Below, piece after piece: positions 48,378 through 57,076 of a DNA stretch of 64,000 nucleotides. This stretch comes from Paenibacillus humicola. GTDB lineage: Bacteria; Bacillota; Bacilli; Paenibacillales; Paenibacillaceae. The translations under genes were made by a program, and so were the position numbers. The notes under the pieces were generated by a model. It did no database searches and was not told the DNA's origin. It saw only the letters and a program-made list of their open reading frames with translations. Location of the stretch: assembly GCF_028826105.1 (NCBI RefSeq), contig NZ_JAQGPL010000001.1:373501-437500 (forward strand), given 5' to 3'. Within the stretch, counting starts at the first letter, position 1. Every line of letters begins with the position of its first letter.

Positions 48378-49523
48378 TCAGTTTGCGGCCGAGCGCAGGA
48401 AGCCCGGCAGCCGGAAGAAGGCGACCGTGATGCCTGCCAGGCCGAACAGAACCAGTACGGCGAATGGAAGGAGCACGTCTCCGATATGGGCGCCGTGCGA
48501 GATGATGTCGGTGAGCGAGCGCTGCGCCCAGAACTGCGGCGTAAAGTGGCCGATATTTTGGACGATCTGCGGCATCATATAAGAAGGCGTCCACAGCCCG
48601 CCGACGAAAGCGCCGCCCGTCGAGATGATCTGTGTAATGACCATGGCCGCGCTCTCGCCCGGTACGATAAACGACAGGCCGAGTCCCATGCCCGATCCGG
48701 CAATGGCGAGGCCGAGCACGATAAAGGCGAGCGCAGACAGATCGCCCAGCTTCAGGTGGTACAGGAAATGGCCGAAGGCGAACAATACGGCGCACTGCGC
48801 GATGATCGTCAGCAGGAAGGGAATCCACATGCCGATCAAATAGTCCATGGGCTTAATATTCGTACTGCGGATTCTCGACAGCAGGCCGGTCTTCTTCTCG
48901 TCGAAGAAGCGGCGGGTCATCGTGATCATAATGAAGAAGACGAACATGACCGTCATCCCGGGCACGACCAGGTCCAGGTAGTTAAAATGGTCCGACGTGG
49001 TCGCCACCGGCTTGACGGCGATCGGCGAAGCGAGCGCCGCGGCGGCTTGCTCCTTCGTCTGGCCCATCGCCATGAGCGTGCTCTGCAGCTTCTGGTCCCG
49101 GTACTGCCCCGAAATAGCGTTCAATATCGCGTTGATCGGAGCGAGCTGCATCTGCGCCGAAGGATCCTGATAAAGCTGGATTTCAGTCTGCTTGCCCTGC
49201 TTCATTCCGGCCTCGAAGCCTTGCGGAATGACGAGCACGGCGGAAAGCTGGCCTTTTTTGATTTTGCCGATTTGGTCGTTCAAACTATCCGGCGCATCGG
49301 CCTTGACGTCCATAATCCCGCCCATCTGCTTCACGAACGCCTTCGAAGCCGCGGACTGCTCCTGGTCGATGACGTGAAGCGAGATCGAAGAGGAATCGCC
49401 CGAGCCGCTGTTTGCGATCGTGCCGAACATGACGATAAAGATCGCCGGCATCAGCAGCAGGAAGATGAAGCTTCGTTTATCCTTGCGGATCAGCTTCAGT
49501 TCTTTCATAATGATTGCTCGCAA
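48378..49523 (-). CDS. ABC-2 type permease (YhaP/LnrM-like)
   Basis: The 381-residue protein has one N-terminal membrane segment, a large extracytoplasmic domain (about 40-190) and five or more C-terminal segments, the plan of ABC-2 exporters such as the LnrM/LnrN type. It is last in the GntR-led operon and follows its own ATPase by 13 bases. Substrate not indicated; such exporters often give resistance to membrane-active antibiotics. Confidence 0.88.
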   Translation of the reverse strand: MRAIIMKELKLIRKDKRSFIFLLLMPAIFIVMFGTIANSGSGDSSSISLHVIDQEQSAASKAFVKQMGGIMDVKADAPDSLNDQIGKIKKGQLSAVLVIPQGFEAGMKQGKQTEIQLYQDPSAQMQLAPINAILNAISGQYRDQKLQSTLMAMGQTKEQAAAALASPIAVKPVATTSDHFNYLDLVVPGMTVMFVFFIMITMTRRFFDEKKTGLLSRIRSTNIKPMDYLIGMWIPFLLTIIAQCAVLFAFGHFLYHLKLGDLSALAFIVLGLAIAGSGMGLGLSFIVPGESAAMVITQIISTGGAFVGGLWTPSYMMPQIVQNIGHFTPQFWAQRSLTDIISHGAHIGDVLLPFAVLVLFGLAGITVAFFRLPGFLRSAAN

Positions 49524-49536
49524 GTTATTCGCCTCC

Positions 49537-50514
49537 TTAATCTCTCAGCGCGGTTCCGGTCACGGTGAGGAAAACGCTCTCCAGCGACGGCCGTACGATC
49601 TCGAGCTGCTTGACTTCCCACCGCCGGTTGACGGCCAACTGCAGCAAGCGCTGCATGACGTCGCCGACGTGCTCCGTTTCGAGCAGCCAGCCGGCTCCTT
49701 CCTTCACCGCTTTGCTTACGTCCGGGTCCCGGGGAGCCTCCGTCATGCCCGCCGCTTCCATGTAAATCGCCTTGCGGCCGTAGGTCTCCAGCAGTTCGCC
49801 GAGCGGTCCCCTGGCTTTCACCGTGCCGCCGTCCATAATCGCGACCTCGTCGCAGAGCGTCTCGACCTCTTCCATATAGTGCGTCGAATAAATAATCGTG
49901 ACACCGCTCCGGTTCAGCTCGCGAATCAGCTCGAAAATATGGTTCCTTGACTGCGGATCGATACCGACCGTCGGCTCGTCGAGAATAAGCAGCTTCGGCC
50001 GGTGCAGCAGCGCCGCCGCGATGTTAATGCGCCGCTTCATGCCGCCGGAGAACGTCTGCACCTCGTCCCGCGCGCGGTCCTTCAGGCCTGTTTTCTCCAG
50101 CACCTCGTCGATCCGCAGCCGCAGCTCGGTGCCGCGGACACCGTACGATTCCCCGAAAAACAGCAGATTGTCGTAGGCGCTCAGCTTCTCGTACAGCGTA
50201 ATTTCCTGCGGCACATAGCCGATATATTTGGCGACGGTGTCCATATCGCCCGTTACGTCCTTGCCCATCAGCCGCACGCTGCCGCTGTCCGCATTTACGA
50301 TGCCGGTCAAAATTTTCATCGTTGTCGATTTGCCGGCCCCGTTCGGGCCGAGAAAACCGAGCGATGTTCCGGCCTTCAGCGAAAAGGTGACGTCATGCAG
50401 CGCCTGCTTCTTTCCGTACGTTTTGCGCAGCCGCGACACTTCGAGCAGCATTTCGCCGGAAGCGGATGCGGCAGAGCGTCCGGAGACCGGCAATTTTGGC
50501 ATTATGGTTGCCAT
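49537..50514 (-). CDS. ABC transporter ATP-binding protein
   Basis: A 325-residue ATPase with Walker A GPNGAGKST, signature FSGGMKRR, Walker B LLILDEPTVGID, and a C-terminal accessory domain. The first 20 residues before the ABC domain are extra. It pairs with the permease at 48378-49523. Third ABC component of the operon after the smaller ATPase and permease. Confidence 0.9.
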   Translation of the reverse strand: MATIMPKLPVSGRSAASASGEMLLEVSRLRKTYGKKQALHDVTFSLKAGTSLGFLGPNGAGKSTTMKILTGIVNADSGSVRLMGKDVTGDMDTVAKYIGYVPQEITLYEKLSAYDNLLFFGESYGVRGTELRLRIDEVLEKTGLKDRARDEVQTFSGGMKRRINIAAALLHRPKLLILDEPTVGIDPQSRNHIFELIRELNRSGVTIIYSTHYMEEVETLCDEVAIMDGGTVKARGPLGELLETYGRKAIYMEAAGMTEAPRDPDVSKAVKEGAGWLLETEHVGDVMQRLLQLAVNRRWEVKQLEIVRPSLESVFLTVTGTALRD

Positions 50515-50545
50515 AACACGTTTACCTCCTTAAGGGTTGATCCCA

Positions 50546-51328
50546 TTAAAGATCCAGTTTCGTATCCAGCAGCAGAGCGGTTAAACGAACGATCAGATAG
50601 CCCGCGACCCAGCTGGCCGCCATACAGACGGGCACCGTCCAGGGAAACGGGAAGAAGACGACCCGTTCCGCCGTAAACTGCGTGAAAATATTTTGGGCCG
50701 GAAAAAAGGCGTTGAACCCCCAATAATAGGTGCTGCATGCCAGGAATAATACGGTCCAGACGATCGGCGCCAGCGGCCGCCACATGGTGATTTGCAGGCT
50801 GGAGGAAAGCAGGCCGAGCGCAATGGCGAACGGACTGAAGCCGGCGATCAGACCGAGCCAGTTGAAGCCTACGGTCATGAAATTCGCCACATCCGCAAAG
50901 GTATAGGACGGCAGGGCGATCGCAATCGCGCTCGTATACAGAAACCCCGCGGCAAACAGGGCGGCGAAAACGGCAAGCGCCTGCAGGATGGCCGCCGCCC
51001 ATTTGGCGCCGATCAGCGTCAGCCGCGGGTACGGCAGCGTAAGCCACCAGCCGTGCGTGTTATTCTCGATCTCCCGACGGACGATACCGACTCCGAAAAA
51101 GGCGGTTACATACGGAATGCCCATCGTCGCGAACCAGATTACGTTCATGTTGAGCTGGGAACGGAAGGCGAAATAGGTCGCGGCGCAGAGGCCCGCAAGG
51201 AGGAGGAGCGCGGCGTAGATGAAGCGCCACTTTTCCGTGACCACGACGTTCTCCCGCTTCCTCCAGGTGCTTTTCCATGCCGCCTCGTGCCTGACCAGCG
51301 ATTTGAACCCAGCCGGTTGCCCGTTCAT
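50546..51328 (-). CDS. ABC-2-like permease (YtrC/YtrD-like)
   Basis: A 260-residue polytopic membrane protein with six hydrophobic segments. It overlaps the upstream ATPase gene by ATGA, so the two are coupled and form a YtrBC-like exporter. The start ATG 51328 has GGAG nine bases upstream; GTG 51337 is too close to it. The family is inferred from hydropathy and position as much as from sequence. Confidence 0.8.
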   Translation of the reverse strand: MNGQPAGFKSLVRHEAAWKSTWRKRENVVVTEKWRFIYAALLLLAGLCAATYFAFRSQLNMNVIWFATMGIPYVTAFFGVGIVRREIENNTHGWWLTLPYPRLTLIGAKWAAAILQALAVFAALFAAGFLYTSAIAIALPSYTFADVANFMTVGFNWLGLIAGFSPFAIALGLLSSSLQITMWRPLAPIVWTVLFLACSTYYWGFNAFFPAQNIFTQFTAERVVFFPFPWTVPVCMAASWVAGYLIVRLTALLLDTKLDL

Positions 51329-52038
51329 GGCGCCCACTCCTTTTTGTACATCGTCCGGAACACGTTATGCAGGGAGCCGTACTCGGCCCGCAGCTCTTCG
51401 GTATCGCCCGCCCAGGCGGCTCGGCCCTTGTCAAGCATGACGGTGTAGTCGAACATGCCCTCGACCTCGTGAATATCGTGTGTGCTGATCAGCATCGATT
51501 GGTTCCGCGCTTCGATCAGGTCGATCATCCCGGCGACGATCGATTCCCGGGACATGATGTCGATGCCGGCAAACGGCTCATCCAGCAGGATGAGCGGCAC
51601 CTCGCGCGCCATGCACAGAATAAGCAGCACCCGCGCTTCCTCGCCGCGGCTCATGCCGCCGAATTTCATGTCCGGCTCGACTTCCATCAATTCGGCGAAC
51701 CGCAGCGCCGTCTTGAGGTCGAAGCCGGGCAGGAACGCCTGCCCCCATTCGAACGCCTTCATCGCCGTCTGGTTCGGATACCAGCGCGCGCGGTCGGGCA
51801 GGTAGGCGATACCGCCGTTTGCCTGCCAGCCGGGAGAGCGTCCCAAAACCTCGACCCGGCCGGAGTCCGGTTTCGTCAGCCCCGCAACGGTGCGGAACAG
51901 GCTCGATTTGCCGCAGCCGTTCGGACCGAGCACTCCGACGATCCGTCCGGCGGGAATCGCGACCGTGAGCGAATCGAGCGCGGTTTTTCGCCCGTAGCGT
52001 TTCGTCACCCGGTCGCACACGATGATCGGTTCGGTCAT
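51325..52038 (-). CDS. ABC transporter ATP-binding protein (YtrB-like)
   Basis: A 237-residue ATPase with Walker A GPNGCGKSS and Walker B LILLDEPFAGID. The signature reads MSRGEEAR in place of LSGGQ, as in YtrB-type ATPases. It is coupled by ATGA overlaps to both the regulator before it and the permease after it. Confidence 0.9.
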   Translation of the reverse strand: MTEPIIVCDRVTKRYGRKTALDSLTVAIPAGRIVGVLGPNGCGKSSLFRTVAGLTKPDSGRVEVLGRSPGWQANGGIAYLPDRARWYPNQTAMKAFEWGQAFLPGFDLKTALRFAELMEVEPDMKFGGMSRGEEARVLLILCMAREVPLILLDEPFAGIDIMSRESIVAGMIDLIEARNQSMLISTHDIHEVEGMFDYTVMLDKGRAAWAGDTEELRAEYGSLHNVFRTMYKKEWAP

Positions 52039-52442
52039 TTCGGCTCGCCTCCTTTCCGTCCTTCGCGCTTGCGGCGAACATAGCTTTCCACGTCGTCCCA
52101 GTTCAGGCCGAGACCGGCCATTTGCGATTCAAAGGCATCGATATATTTGGCGGCGAGCTCCGTCCGAAACGTGTGCACGCGCTCCGGAGAGGAAGTCACG
52201 TACGTGCCCTGTCCCCGGCGTTTCTCCGTCAGTCCGTCCCGTTCGAGCTCTTGATAAGCGCGCATGACCGTATTCGGGTTCATCCGCAGCTCTTGCGCAA
52301 GCTCGCGCACCGAAGGCATTTTGTCTCCCAATGCGATCTCTCCTTTCGCGATGGAACTTCGCACTTGATCGAGAATTTGCTCATACAGCGGCTGACTGAA
52401 ATCGATCCGGAAGCGCAGGCCGCTGACCCGCTGCTCATCCAT
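52035..52442 (-). CDS. YtrA-type GntR transcriptional repressor
   Basis: The 135-residue protein has a winged helix (SVRELAQELRMNPNTVMRAY) and only a short C-terminal helical part (about 75-135), as in the YtrA subgroup. It should repress its own operon until a cell-envelope antibiotic is sensed. A YtrA-like inverted repeat (GTGTATTA / TAATACAC) covers the operon promoter at 52747-52769. Ribosome site AGGAGGAACG. Between promoter and start lies a 277-base array of hairpin repeats. Confidence 0.92.
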   Translation of the reverse strand: MDEQRVSGLRFRIDFSQPLYEQILDQVRSSIAKGEIALGDKMPSVRELAQELRMNPNTVMRAYQELERDGLTEKRRGQGTYVTSSPERVHTFRTELAAKYIDAFESQMAGLGLNWDDVESYVRRKREGRKGGEPK

Positions 52443-52453
52443 AGGCGTTCCTC

Positions 52454-52730
52454 CTAAGCATTTTCCCTTAGAAATGCAGCATCGGCATTTCTATAGGAAA
52501 ATGCAGCATCGAAAGCATAAGCTAAGCATTTTCCCGTAGAAATGCAGCATCGGCATTTCTATAGGAAAATGCAGCATCGAAAGCATAAGCTAAGCATTTT
52601 CCCTGAGGAAATGCAGCATCGAAAGCATAAGCTAAGCATTTTCCCTGAGGAAATGCAGCATCGGCATTTCTATAGGAAAATGCAGCATCGAAAGCATAAG
52701 CTAAGCATTTTCGCTGAGATAATGCAGCCT
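52454..52730. repeat. Tandem hairpin-repeat array A, in the leader of the YtrA-type operon
   Basis: Five units begin CTAAGCATTTT at 52454, 52522, 52590, 52632 and 52701 (lengths 68, 68, 42, 69, last partial). The 42-base unit has a GCATTT...AAATGC hairpin followed by AGCATCGAAAGCATAAG. The longer units add an inverted copy (GCATTTCTATAGGAAAATGC), so the two arms of about 20 bases can pair at about 18 positions around a GCATCG loop. The array lies within the transcribed leader, ending four bases from the ribosome site. Same repeat family as 57676-57799. Confidence 0.9.
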
Positions 52731-52746
52731 GCTGTTGTTGACTTAA

Positions 52747-52778
52747 GTGTATTATATCACTTAATACACGTATTGCAA
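52747..52778 (-). promoter_or_regulatory. Promoter and YtrA-type operator of the GntR-ABC operon
   Basis: On the minus strand TTGCAA (52773-52778), 16-base spacer, TATAAT (52751-52756). GTGTATTA (52747-52754) and TAATACAC (52762-52769) form a perfect inverted repeat with a seven-base gap over the -10 and spacer, like known YtrA operators. Confidence 0.75.
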
Positions 52779-52879
52779 GCCCGATTTCAATTACGATTGA
52801 AAAATATGTAAACCGGATGCTATGATGATATTGGCCAAAATCGCTAGCTTGACAGAGCTGCTGTACCGGGAGTGTTCGT
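52779..52879. other. Divergent gap before the small membrane protein gene
   Basis: No gene. It should contain the promoter of the 52880 gene; TATGATGATATTGG near 52819 may hold its -10. Confidence 0.3.
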
Positions 52880-53203
52880 ATGGAGAAGAAGCTGGTTAAA
52901 ACGGCGGTGTACAGCTTTATTTTCGGACTTATGCTGGGGCTGCTTTACTACAAAAATATCAATAGCTTTTCAGCCGGGCTGGATACGGTTTCACAGGATG
53001 CGCCCCTGCAGCAGTATATCCTCCAGGTGCTGCGCTTTGCCGTCAAAATGACGTTCGCGACGGTAGCGTCGGTATGGATAATGGAAGCGGCACGCATTAC
53101 CGCGGTTGATTCGTACGAATATTTGCTCGGATTCTTGAAATCGTTTGCCGTCCTCTTTATGCTCGTATTGATCGGATTCGCTGTACTAACGGTTATTTTC
53201 TAG
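52880..53203 (+). CDS. Small conserved membrane protein, function unknown
   Basis: A 107-residue protein with three hydrophobic stretches (about 8-25, 50-68 and 82-107). It starts at ATG behind GGGAG. It lies 13 bases before the SLH-transglutaminase gene and probably shares its transcript. No family recognised. Confidence 0.72.
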   Translation: MEKKLVKTAVYSFIFGLMLGLLYYKNINSFSAGLDTVSQDAPLQQYILQVLRFAVKMTFATVASVWIMEAARITAVDSYEYLLGFLKSFAVLFMLVLIGFAVLTVIF

Positions 53204-53216
53204 GGGGATGCCGCAA

Positions 53217-54623
53217 TTGAAAACCAAAAAGATAAGCGCACTCGCCGCCGCGGCCGTGCTGCTTGGCAATCTGCTCTGCGCCTCCGCGTCCGCCGCGGCG
53301 GAGAAGGTCAGCGGCTGGGCGCAGCAGGACGTGCTGGAGGCGCAGAGCAGCGGACTTATTCCGCCCGGTCTCAGCGGGCGGCTCGGCGGCAGGCTGACGC
53401 GGGAGCGTTTTGCCGGGGCGGCCGTGAAGCTTTATATGGCGTTGACGGGGGTGGAGCCGCCTTCGGTTGCCGGGCCCAGTCCGTTCCGGGATACCGCCGA
53501 TTCGTTCGTGCGGCAGGCGTACAAGCTCGGGATCGTGAAAGGAACGGGGCCGTCGTCGTTTTCGCCGAACGCCGTCATGACGCGGGAACAGCTCGCGCAG
53601 ATGCTGTACAACACGCTGGTCCGCGCCGGCTTGGCGGGCGAGCTGCAGGCTGGGGGAGCGGCGTTTGCGTTTGCCGATGCGCCGCATATCGCCGCCTGGA
53701 GCCGGGATGCCGTAAACGCGCTGACGGCTGCCGGATTTATGCAGGGAAGCCCGGCACCGGAAGGCGGAGCGCGCTTCGAACCGGATCGCCCGGCGACGGG
53801 CGAACAGGCAATCGTCCTGGTCAACCGGATTTTTCGCCGGTTCGGCACGTTTTTCGTCCATAACGAATACGAGCTGATGGACGCTCCGCTGCAGCCGCAG
53901 CCGGTCGTCGTGAAGGACAGCCGGACGGCGGCCGTCTACGAGAAGGCGAAAGCGGTACTGGCGGAGATCATCCGGCCAGGCATGTCGGACTATGAGAAAG
54001 AACTCGCGATTCACGATTACCTGCTGCTGCATGTCGCTTACGATTATGACAATTACGTCCGGAATACCGTCCCCGAAGATTCATATACGATTTATGGAGC
54101 GATGATCAAGGGAATCGCCGTATGCCAGGGCTATGCTTATGCGGCCCAGCTGCTGCTGGAGATGGCGGGCATCGAAACGCACCTCGTAACCGGAACGGCG
54201 GGCGGCGTCGCCCACGCCTGGAACAAGGTGAAGATCGATGGCGATTACTACAATCTCGACGTAACCTGGGACGATCCCGTACCGGACGTGGCGGGGCGCG
54301 TGGCGTACGGCTATTTCAACGTGACGGACGAGGAGCTGCGGCGCGATCACAGCTGGCACGACCAGCTTCCGGCGGCAGCCGCGACGAAATATAACTACTA
54401 TGCCATCAACAACCTGATTGCTTCCAGCCCGAGCGATTTCGATGTGCGGGTCGGCGCCGCGATCGACGCGGGCGAGAATGCGATTACGCTCAAGCGCCTG
54501 TACGCGGATCCGCAAATCGACGGCGGCATCGGGAAAATTGTAGCCCGCTACCCCGACGTGAGCGGCTATACGTATACGACCGACAGCAGCAATGTCATTA
54601 CATACACCTTCACATACCGGTAA
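53217..54623 (+). CDS. Secreted SLH-domain protein with transglutaminase-like core
   Basis: The 468-residue protein has a signal peptide (KTKKISALAAAAVLLGN, cleavage after ASASA), two to three S-layer homology repeats (about 35-215) and a transglutaminase-like domain. The catalytic triad is C303 (VCQGYA), H333 (AHAWN) and D348 (NLDVTW). SLH repeats would hold it on the cell wall; the core may be a protease, amidase or cross-linker. TTG 53217 is chosen because AGGGGG is nine bases upstream, whereas ATG 53208 touches it. A terminator follows. Confidence 0.88.
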   Translation: MKTKKISALAAAAVLLGNLLCASASAAAEKVSGWAQQDVLEAQSSGLIPPGLSGRLGGRLTRERFAGAAVKLYMALTGVEPPSVAGPSPFRDTADSFVRQAYKLGIVKGTGPSSFSPNAVMTREQLAQMLYNTLVRAGLAGELQAGGAAFAFADAPHIAAWSRDAVNALTAAGFMQGSPAPEGGARFEPDRPATGEQAIVLVNRIFRRFGTFFVHNEYELMDAPLQPQPVVVKDSRTAAVYEKAKAVLAEIIRPGMSDYEKELAIHDYLLLHVAYDYDNYVRNTVPEDSYTIYGAMIKGIAVCQGYAYAAQLLLEMAGIETHLVTGTAGGVAHAWNKVKIDGDYYNLDVTWDDPVPDVAGRVAYGYFNVTDEELRRDHSWHDQLPAAAATKYNYYAINNLIASSPSDFDVRVGAAIDAGENAITLKRLYADPQIDGGIGKIVARYPDVSGYTYTTDSSNVITYTFTYR

Positions 54624-54652
54624 CCGGAAAATGGCTGCCAGATCCGGGCAAG

Positions 54653-54676
54653 GGCCGCCGCAAGGCGGCCTTTTTT
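54653..54676 (+). terminator. Terminator of the SLH-transglutaminase gene
   Basis: GGCCGCC pairs perfectly with GGCGGCC around GCAA, then six T. Confidence 0.85.
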
Positions 54677-54864
54677 GGCATGAAAATTCGTTGTATCGCT
54701 CGGCCGGTCGCTGGTTGTATACTAGTCATACGATATATCGGCAAAAAGAATAGGCACTGCAAGCCCGGCTGCGTCTTGCGGCGTCTTTCCATGGGACGCG
54801 TGCGGTCTGCATGGCCTGGCGTCATGAATAGGCCGAAATAGGAATTGTACTGGAGGAAATGGAT

Positions 54865-55296
54865 ATGCAGCACACATTCGGCCATATGGCCATCCGCGTA
54901 CGGGATGTCGAAGCGGCGGCAGCGTTTTATGCGGATATGTTCGGCTTCAAGGAGCTGTTTCGGATGTCCGACGATAACGGAAAGGCGAGCCTCATCGCCG
55001 TGCAGATCGCGAATCGGCAGTTTCTCGAGCTGGTCGAGGGCGGGGATGAACCGTCTTCGGCAGGCGGACCGGCGGCCGGCTTTCTGCACATCTGTTTTGA
55101 AACCGGCGACGTGGATGCAATGTACCGCAGCTTGCAGGAGAAGGAAACGTTCACGGACGGAGAGCCGAGGCTCGGGAAATCGGGCAGCCGGTTTTTCTTC
55201 ACCCGCGATTTGGACGGCAACAGCATCGAATTCGTGCAGATTCTCCCCGGATCGCTGCAGGACCGGGCATTTCGAGGCTTGACGGCCGGAGCTTGA
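54865..55296 (+). CDS. VOC-family (glyoxalase/dioxygenase-like) protein
   Basis: The 143-residue protein has two beta-alpha-beta-beta-beta modules. HMAIRVRDVEAAAAFYADMFG opens the first and supplies a metal-type His; FFFTRDLDGNSIEFVQ with Glu is in the second. This matches lactoylglutathione lyase-like proteins, which isomerise or detoxify small electrophiles. The start at ATG 54865 is eight bases after GGAGG; ATG 54859 is only two bases after it. Single gene; substrate unknown. Confidence 0.85.
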   Translation: MQHTFGHMAIRVRDVEAAAAFYADMFGFKELFRMSDDNGKASLIAVQIANRQFLELVEGGDEPSSAGGPAAGFLHICFETGDVDAMYRSLQEKETFTDGEPRLGKSGSRFFFTRDLDGNSIEFVQILPGSLQDRAFRGLTAGA

Positions 55297-55558
55297 AACG
55301 GGGACGCAGAAAAAGCAGGACGGCGTCCCTGGCGCCTTGCTTGCGGACGGGCATACCGTGCCCGTCTGCAGTGAGTCGCCGGAAAATCACCATGTCCAGC
55401 CGTGCCGGATGAACCGGAATTCCGGGCTGCGGCGTGGGTCCGCCCGCCTCCATAATTGTCCGCGGCATAAGGCGAAATTCGTACGGCTTGTCTTTTTCGC
55501 CGCCCGAGGGGCGATACGGATCACGCATAATGGCAGCTGGCAGGCAGCAGGCGTTAAT

Positions 55559-57007
55559 TTACGCCTTGCTGCCTGTTTTTGCTGCCGTTTTTGCGGCCGA
55601 GGGGCGAAGAAAGGAAGCGGCGATTGCGAGCACGGTGAGCAGCAGCAGCACGAGGAAGGCGAGCCGGTAGCCGCCCGCGATGAGCGGAATATCGGCCGTC
55701 GAGACGGCGGCGCCGGCGCCCTCGTAAATCGCATCCTTCAGCCGGGCGGGCAGCGCGCTTGTGACGATCATCAGCGAAAGCGCCGCGCTGATTACGGCGC
55801 CCATGTTTTGCAGCATGGAGCGCAGCCCGTTGGCCATGCCGCGCTTTTCAAGCGGAACGGTGAGCATGATCGATTTCGTGTTCGGCGTCATGAACAAGCC
55901 CGTGCCAATCCCGACGAGCAGCTGACCGAGCTCGATGCGGAGCACCGAGGCGTTCAGCCCGAGATTTTCCATCAGCAGCAGCATGCCGACGCACGTTACG
56001 CCGAGCCCGCCCGTCGACAGCAGGCGCGCACTGAACCGGGCGCTTAGCGCTCCGGCGACCGGGGATGCGATAATCATGCCGACGGTGACGGGCAGCACTT
56101 TCAAGCCGGCGTCGAAGGTGTTTTCGCGACTCACCACCTGAAAAAACAGCGCCACCAGCAGTACAACGGACGAACGGGCAAGCGAATTGAGGAACGTGGC
56201 CAGATTGGCCATCGCATAAGACCGGTCGCGGAACAGGGTCAGATCGACGGTCGGATAAGGCGCATGCCGTTCCCACCAGACGAAGCAGGCGGCGAAGAGG
56301 ACGAACAAGGCCATGCCGCCCAGCACGAGCCCGCTGCTCCAGCCGATGACGCCGCCTTCCGAGAAGGCGAAGATCAGCCCGCCGAGACCGAGCAAAATAA
56401 AGGCGTTGCCGGGAAAATCGATCTTTTCGCCCTTCGCCTGGCCGGGCACCGGACGAAGCGTGTAGATCGCCCACAGGATACCGATGATGCCGATCGGCAC
56501 GTTGAACCAGAACACCCAGCGCCAGCCGAACGCGTAGACGAGGTACCCGCCGACGACGGGGCCGGCGAGCTGCGCGACCGAGGCGTTCAGCACGTTAATG
56601 CCGAGCGCCGTCCCCAGATCGCGCTGGGGGAATGCGTCGGTGATGAGCGGCGTCGTGTTCGTGATGACGAGCGCCCCGCCGGCCGCCTGCAAAATCCGCA
56701 GCCCGATCAGCACCCAGACGTTCTCCGAAAACCCGCACAGCAGGCTGACGACCGTAAATTCAGTCAGGCCGATCAAATAAAGCGTACGCCTGCCGTAGAT
56801 GTCGGCCAGCTTGCCGAACACCAGAATGAGAATCGTATTGAACAGCATATACGAGAGCAGAATCCAGCTGGTTGCCACCGCTCCCGCGTGAAAATAAGCG
56901 GCAACCTCGGGCAGCGCGACGTTCAGCGTGCTCAGGTTGAGCGTCGTCAGCAGCACGCCGAGGCTCGTCACCGAAAGGAGCAGCCACGGGTATCGATCTT
57001 TTTTCAT
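55559..57007 (-). CDS. MFS drug/proton antiporter, DHA2 (14-helix) type
   Basis: The 482-residue membrane protein has about 14 hydrophobic segments, with the MFS loop motif FGKLADIYGRRTLYLIG and the antiporter motif C-like QLAGPVVGGYLVY. It resembles EmrB/QacA-type multidrug pumps. It lies 69 bases after the isochorismatase-family gene on the same strand, with a weak hairpin in between, so it may be co-expressed. A hairpin (55543-55573) overlaps its 3' end. Confidence 0.9.
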   Translation of the reverse strand: MKKDRYPWLLLSVTSLGVLLTTLNLSTLNVALPEVAAYFHAGAVATSWILLSYMLFNTILILVFGKLADIYGRRTLYLIGLTEFTVVSLLCGFSENVWVLIGLRILQAAGGALVITNTTPLITDAFPQRDLGTALGINVLNASVAQLAGPVVGGYLVYAFGWRWVFWFNVPIGIIGILWAIYTLRPVPGQAKGEKIDFPGNAFILLGLGGLIFAFSEGGVIGWSSGLVLGGMALFVLFAACFVWWERHAPYPTVDLTLFRDRSYAMANLATFLNSLARSSVVLLVALFFQVVSRENTFDAGLKVLPVTVGMIIASPVAGALSARFSARLLSTGGLGVTCVGMLLLMENLGLNASVLRIELGQLLVGIGTGLFMTPNTKSIMLTVPLEKRGMANGLRSMLQNMGAVISAALSLMIVTSALPARLKDAIYEGAGAAVSTADIPLIAGGYRLAFLVLLLLTVLAIAASFLRPSAAKTAAKTGSKA

Positions 57008-57045
57008 GTCAGTCGTTCATCTCCGGGATAAGGCAAAATAAAGGA

Positions 57046-57067
57046 GGCGCTCTTCAGCGAAGGCGCC
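57046..57067 (-). terminator. Weak hairpin after the isochorismatase-family gene
   Basis: GGCGC...GCGCC with an imperfect inner stem, then TCCTTTATTTTG on the minus strand. It may lower read-through into the MFS gene. Confidence 0.4.
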
Positions 57068-57076
57068 CCGCTAAAA

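Noticed and set aside
52454-52730. CRISPR-like array
   Set aside because: The units carry no unique spacers of constant length; the sequence between stems is itself conserved, and there are no cas genes.
52542-52811. Plus-strand open frame of peptide repeats across array A
   Set aside because: No ribosome site, and the repeat is explained as structured leader of the minus-strand operon.
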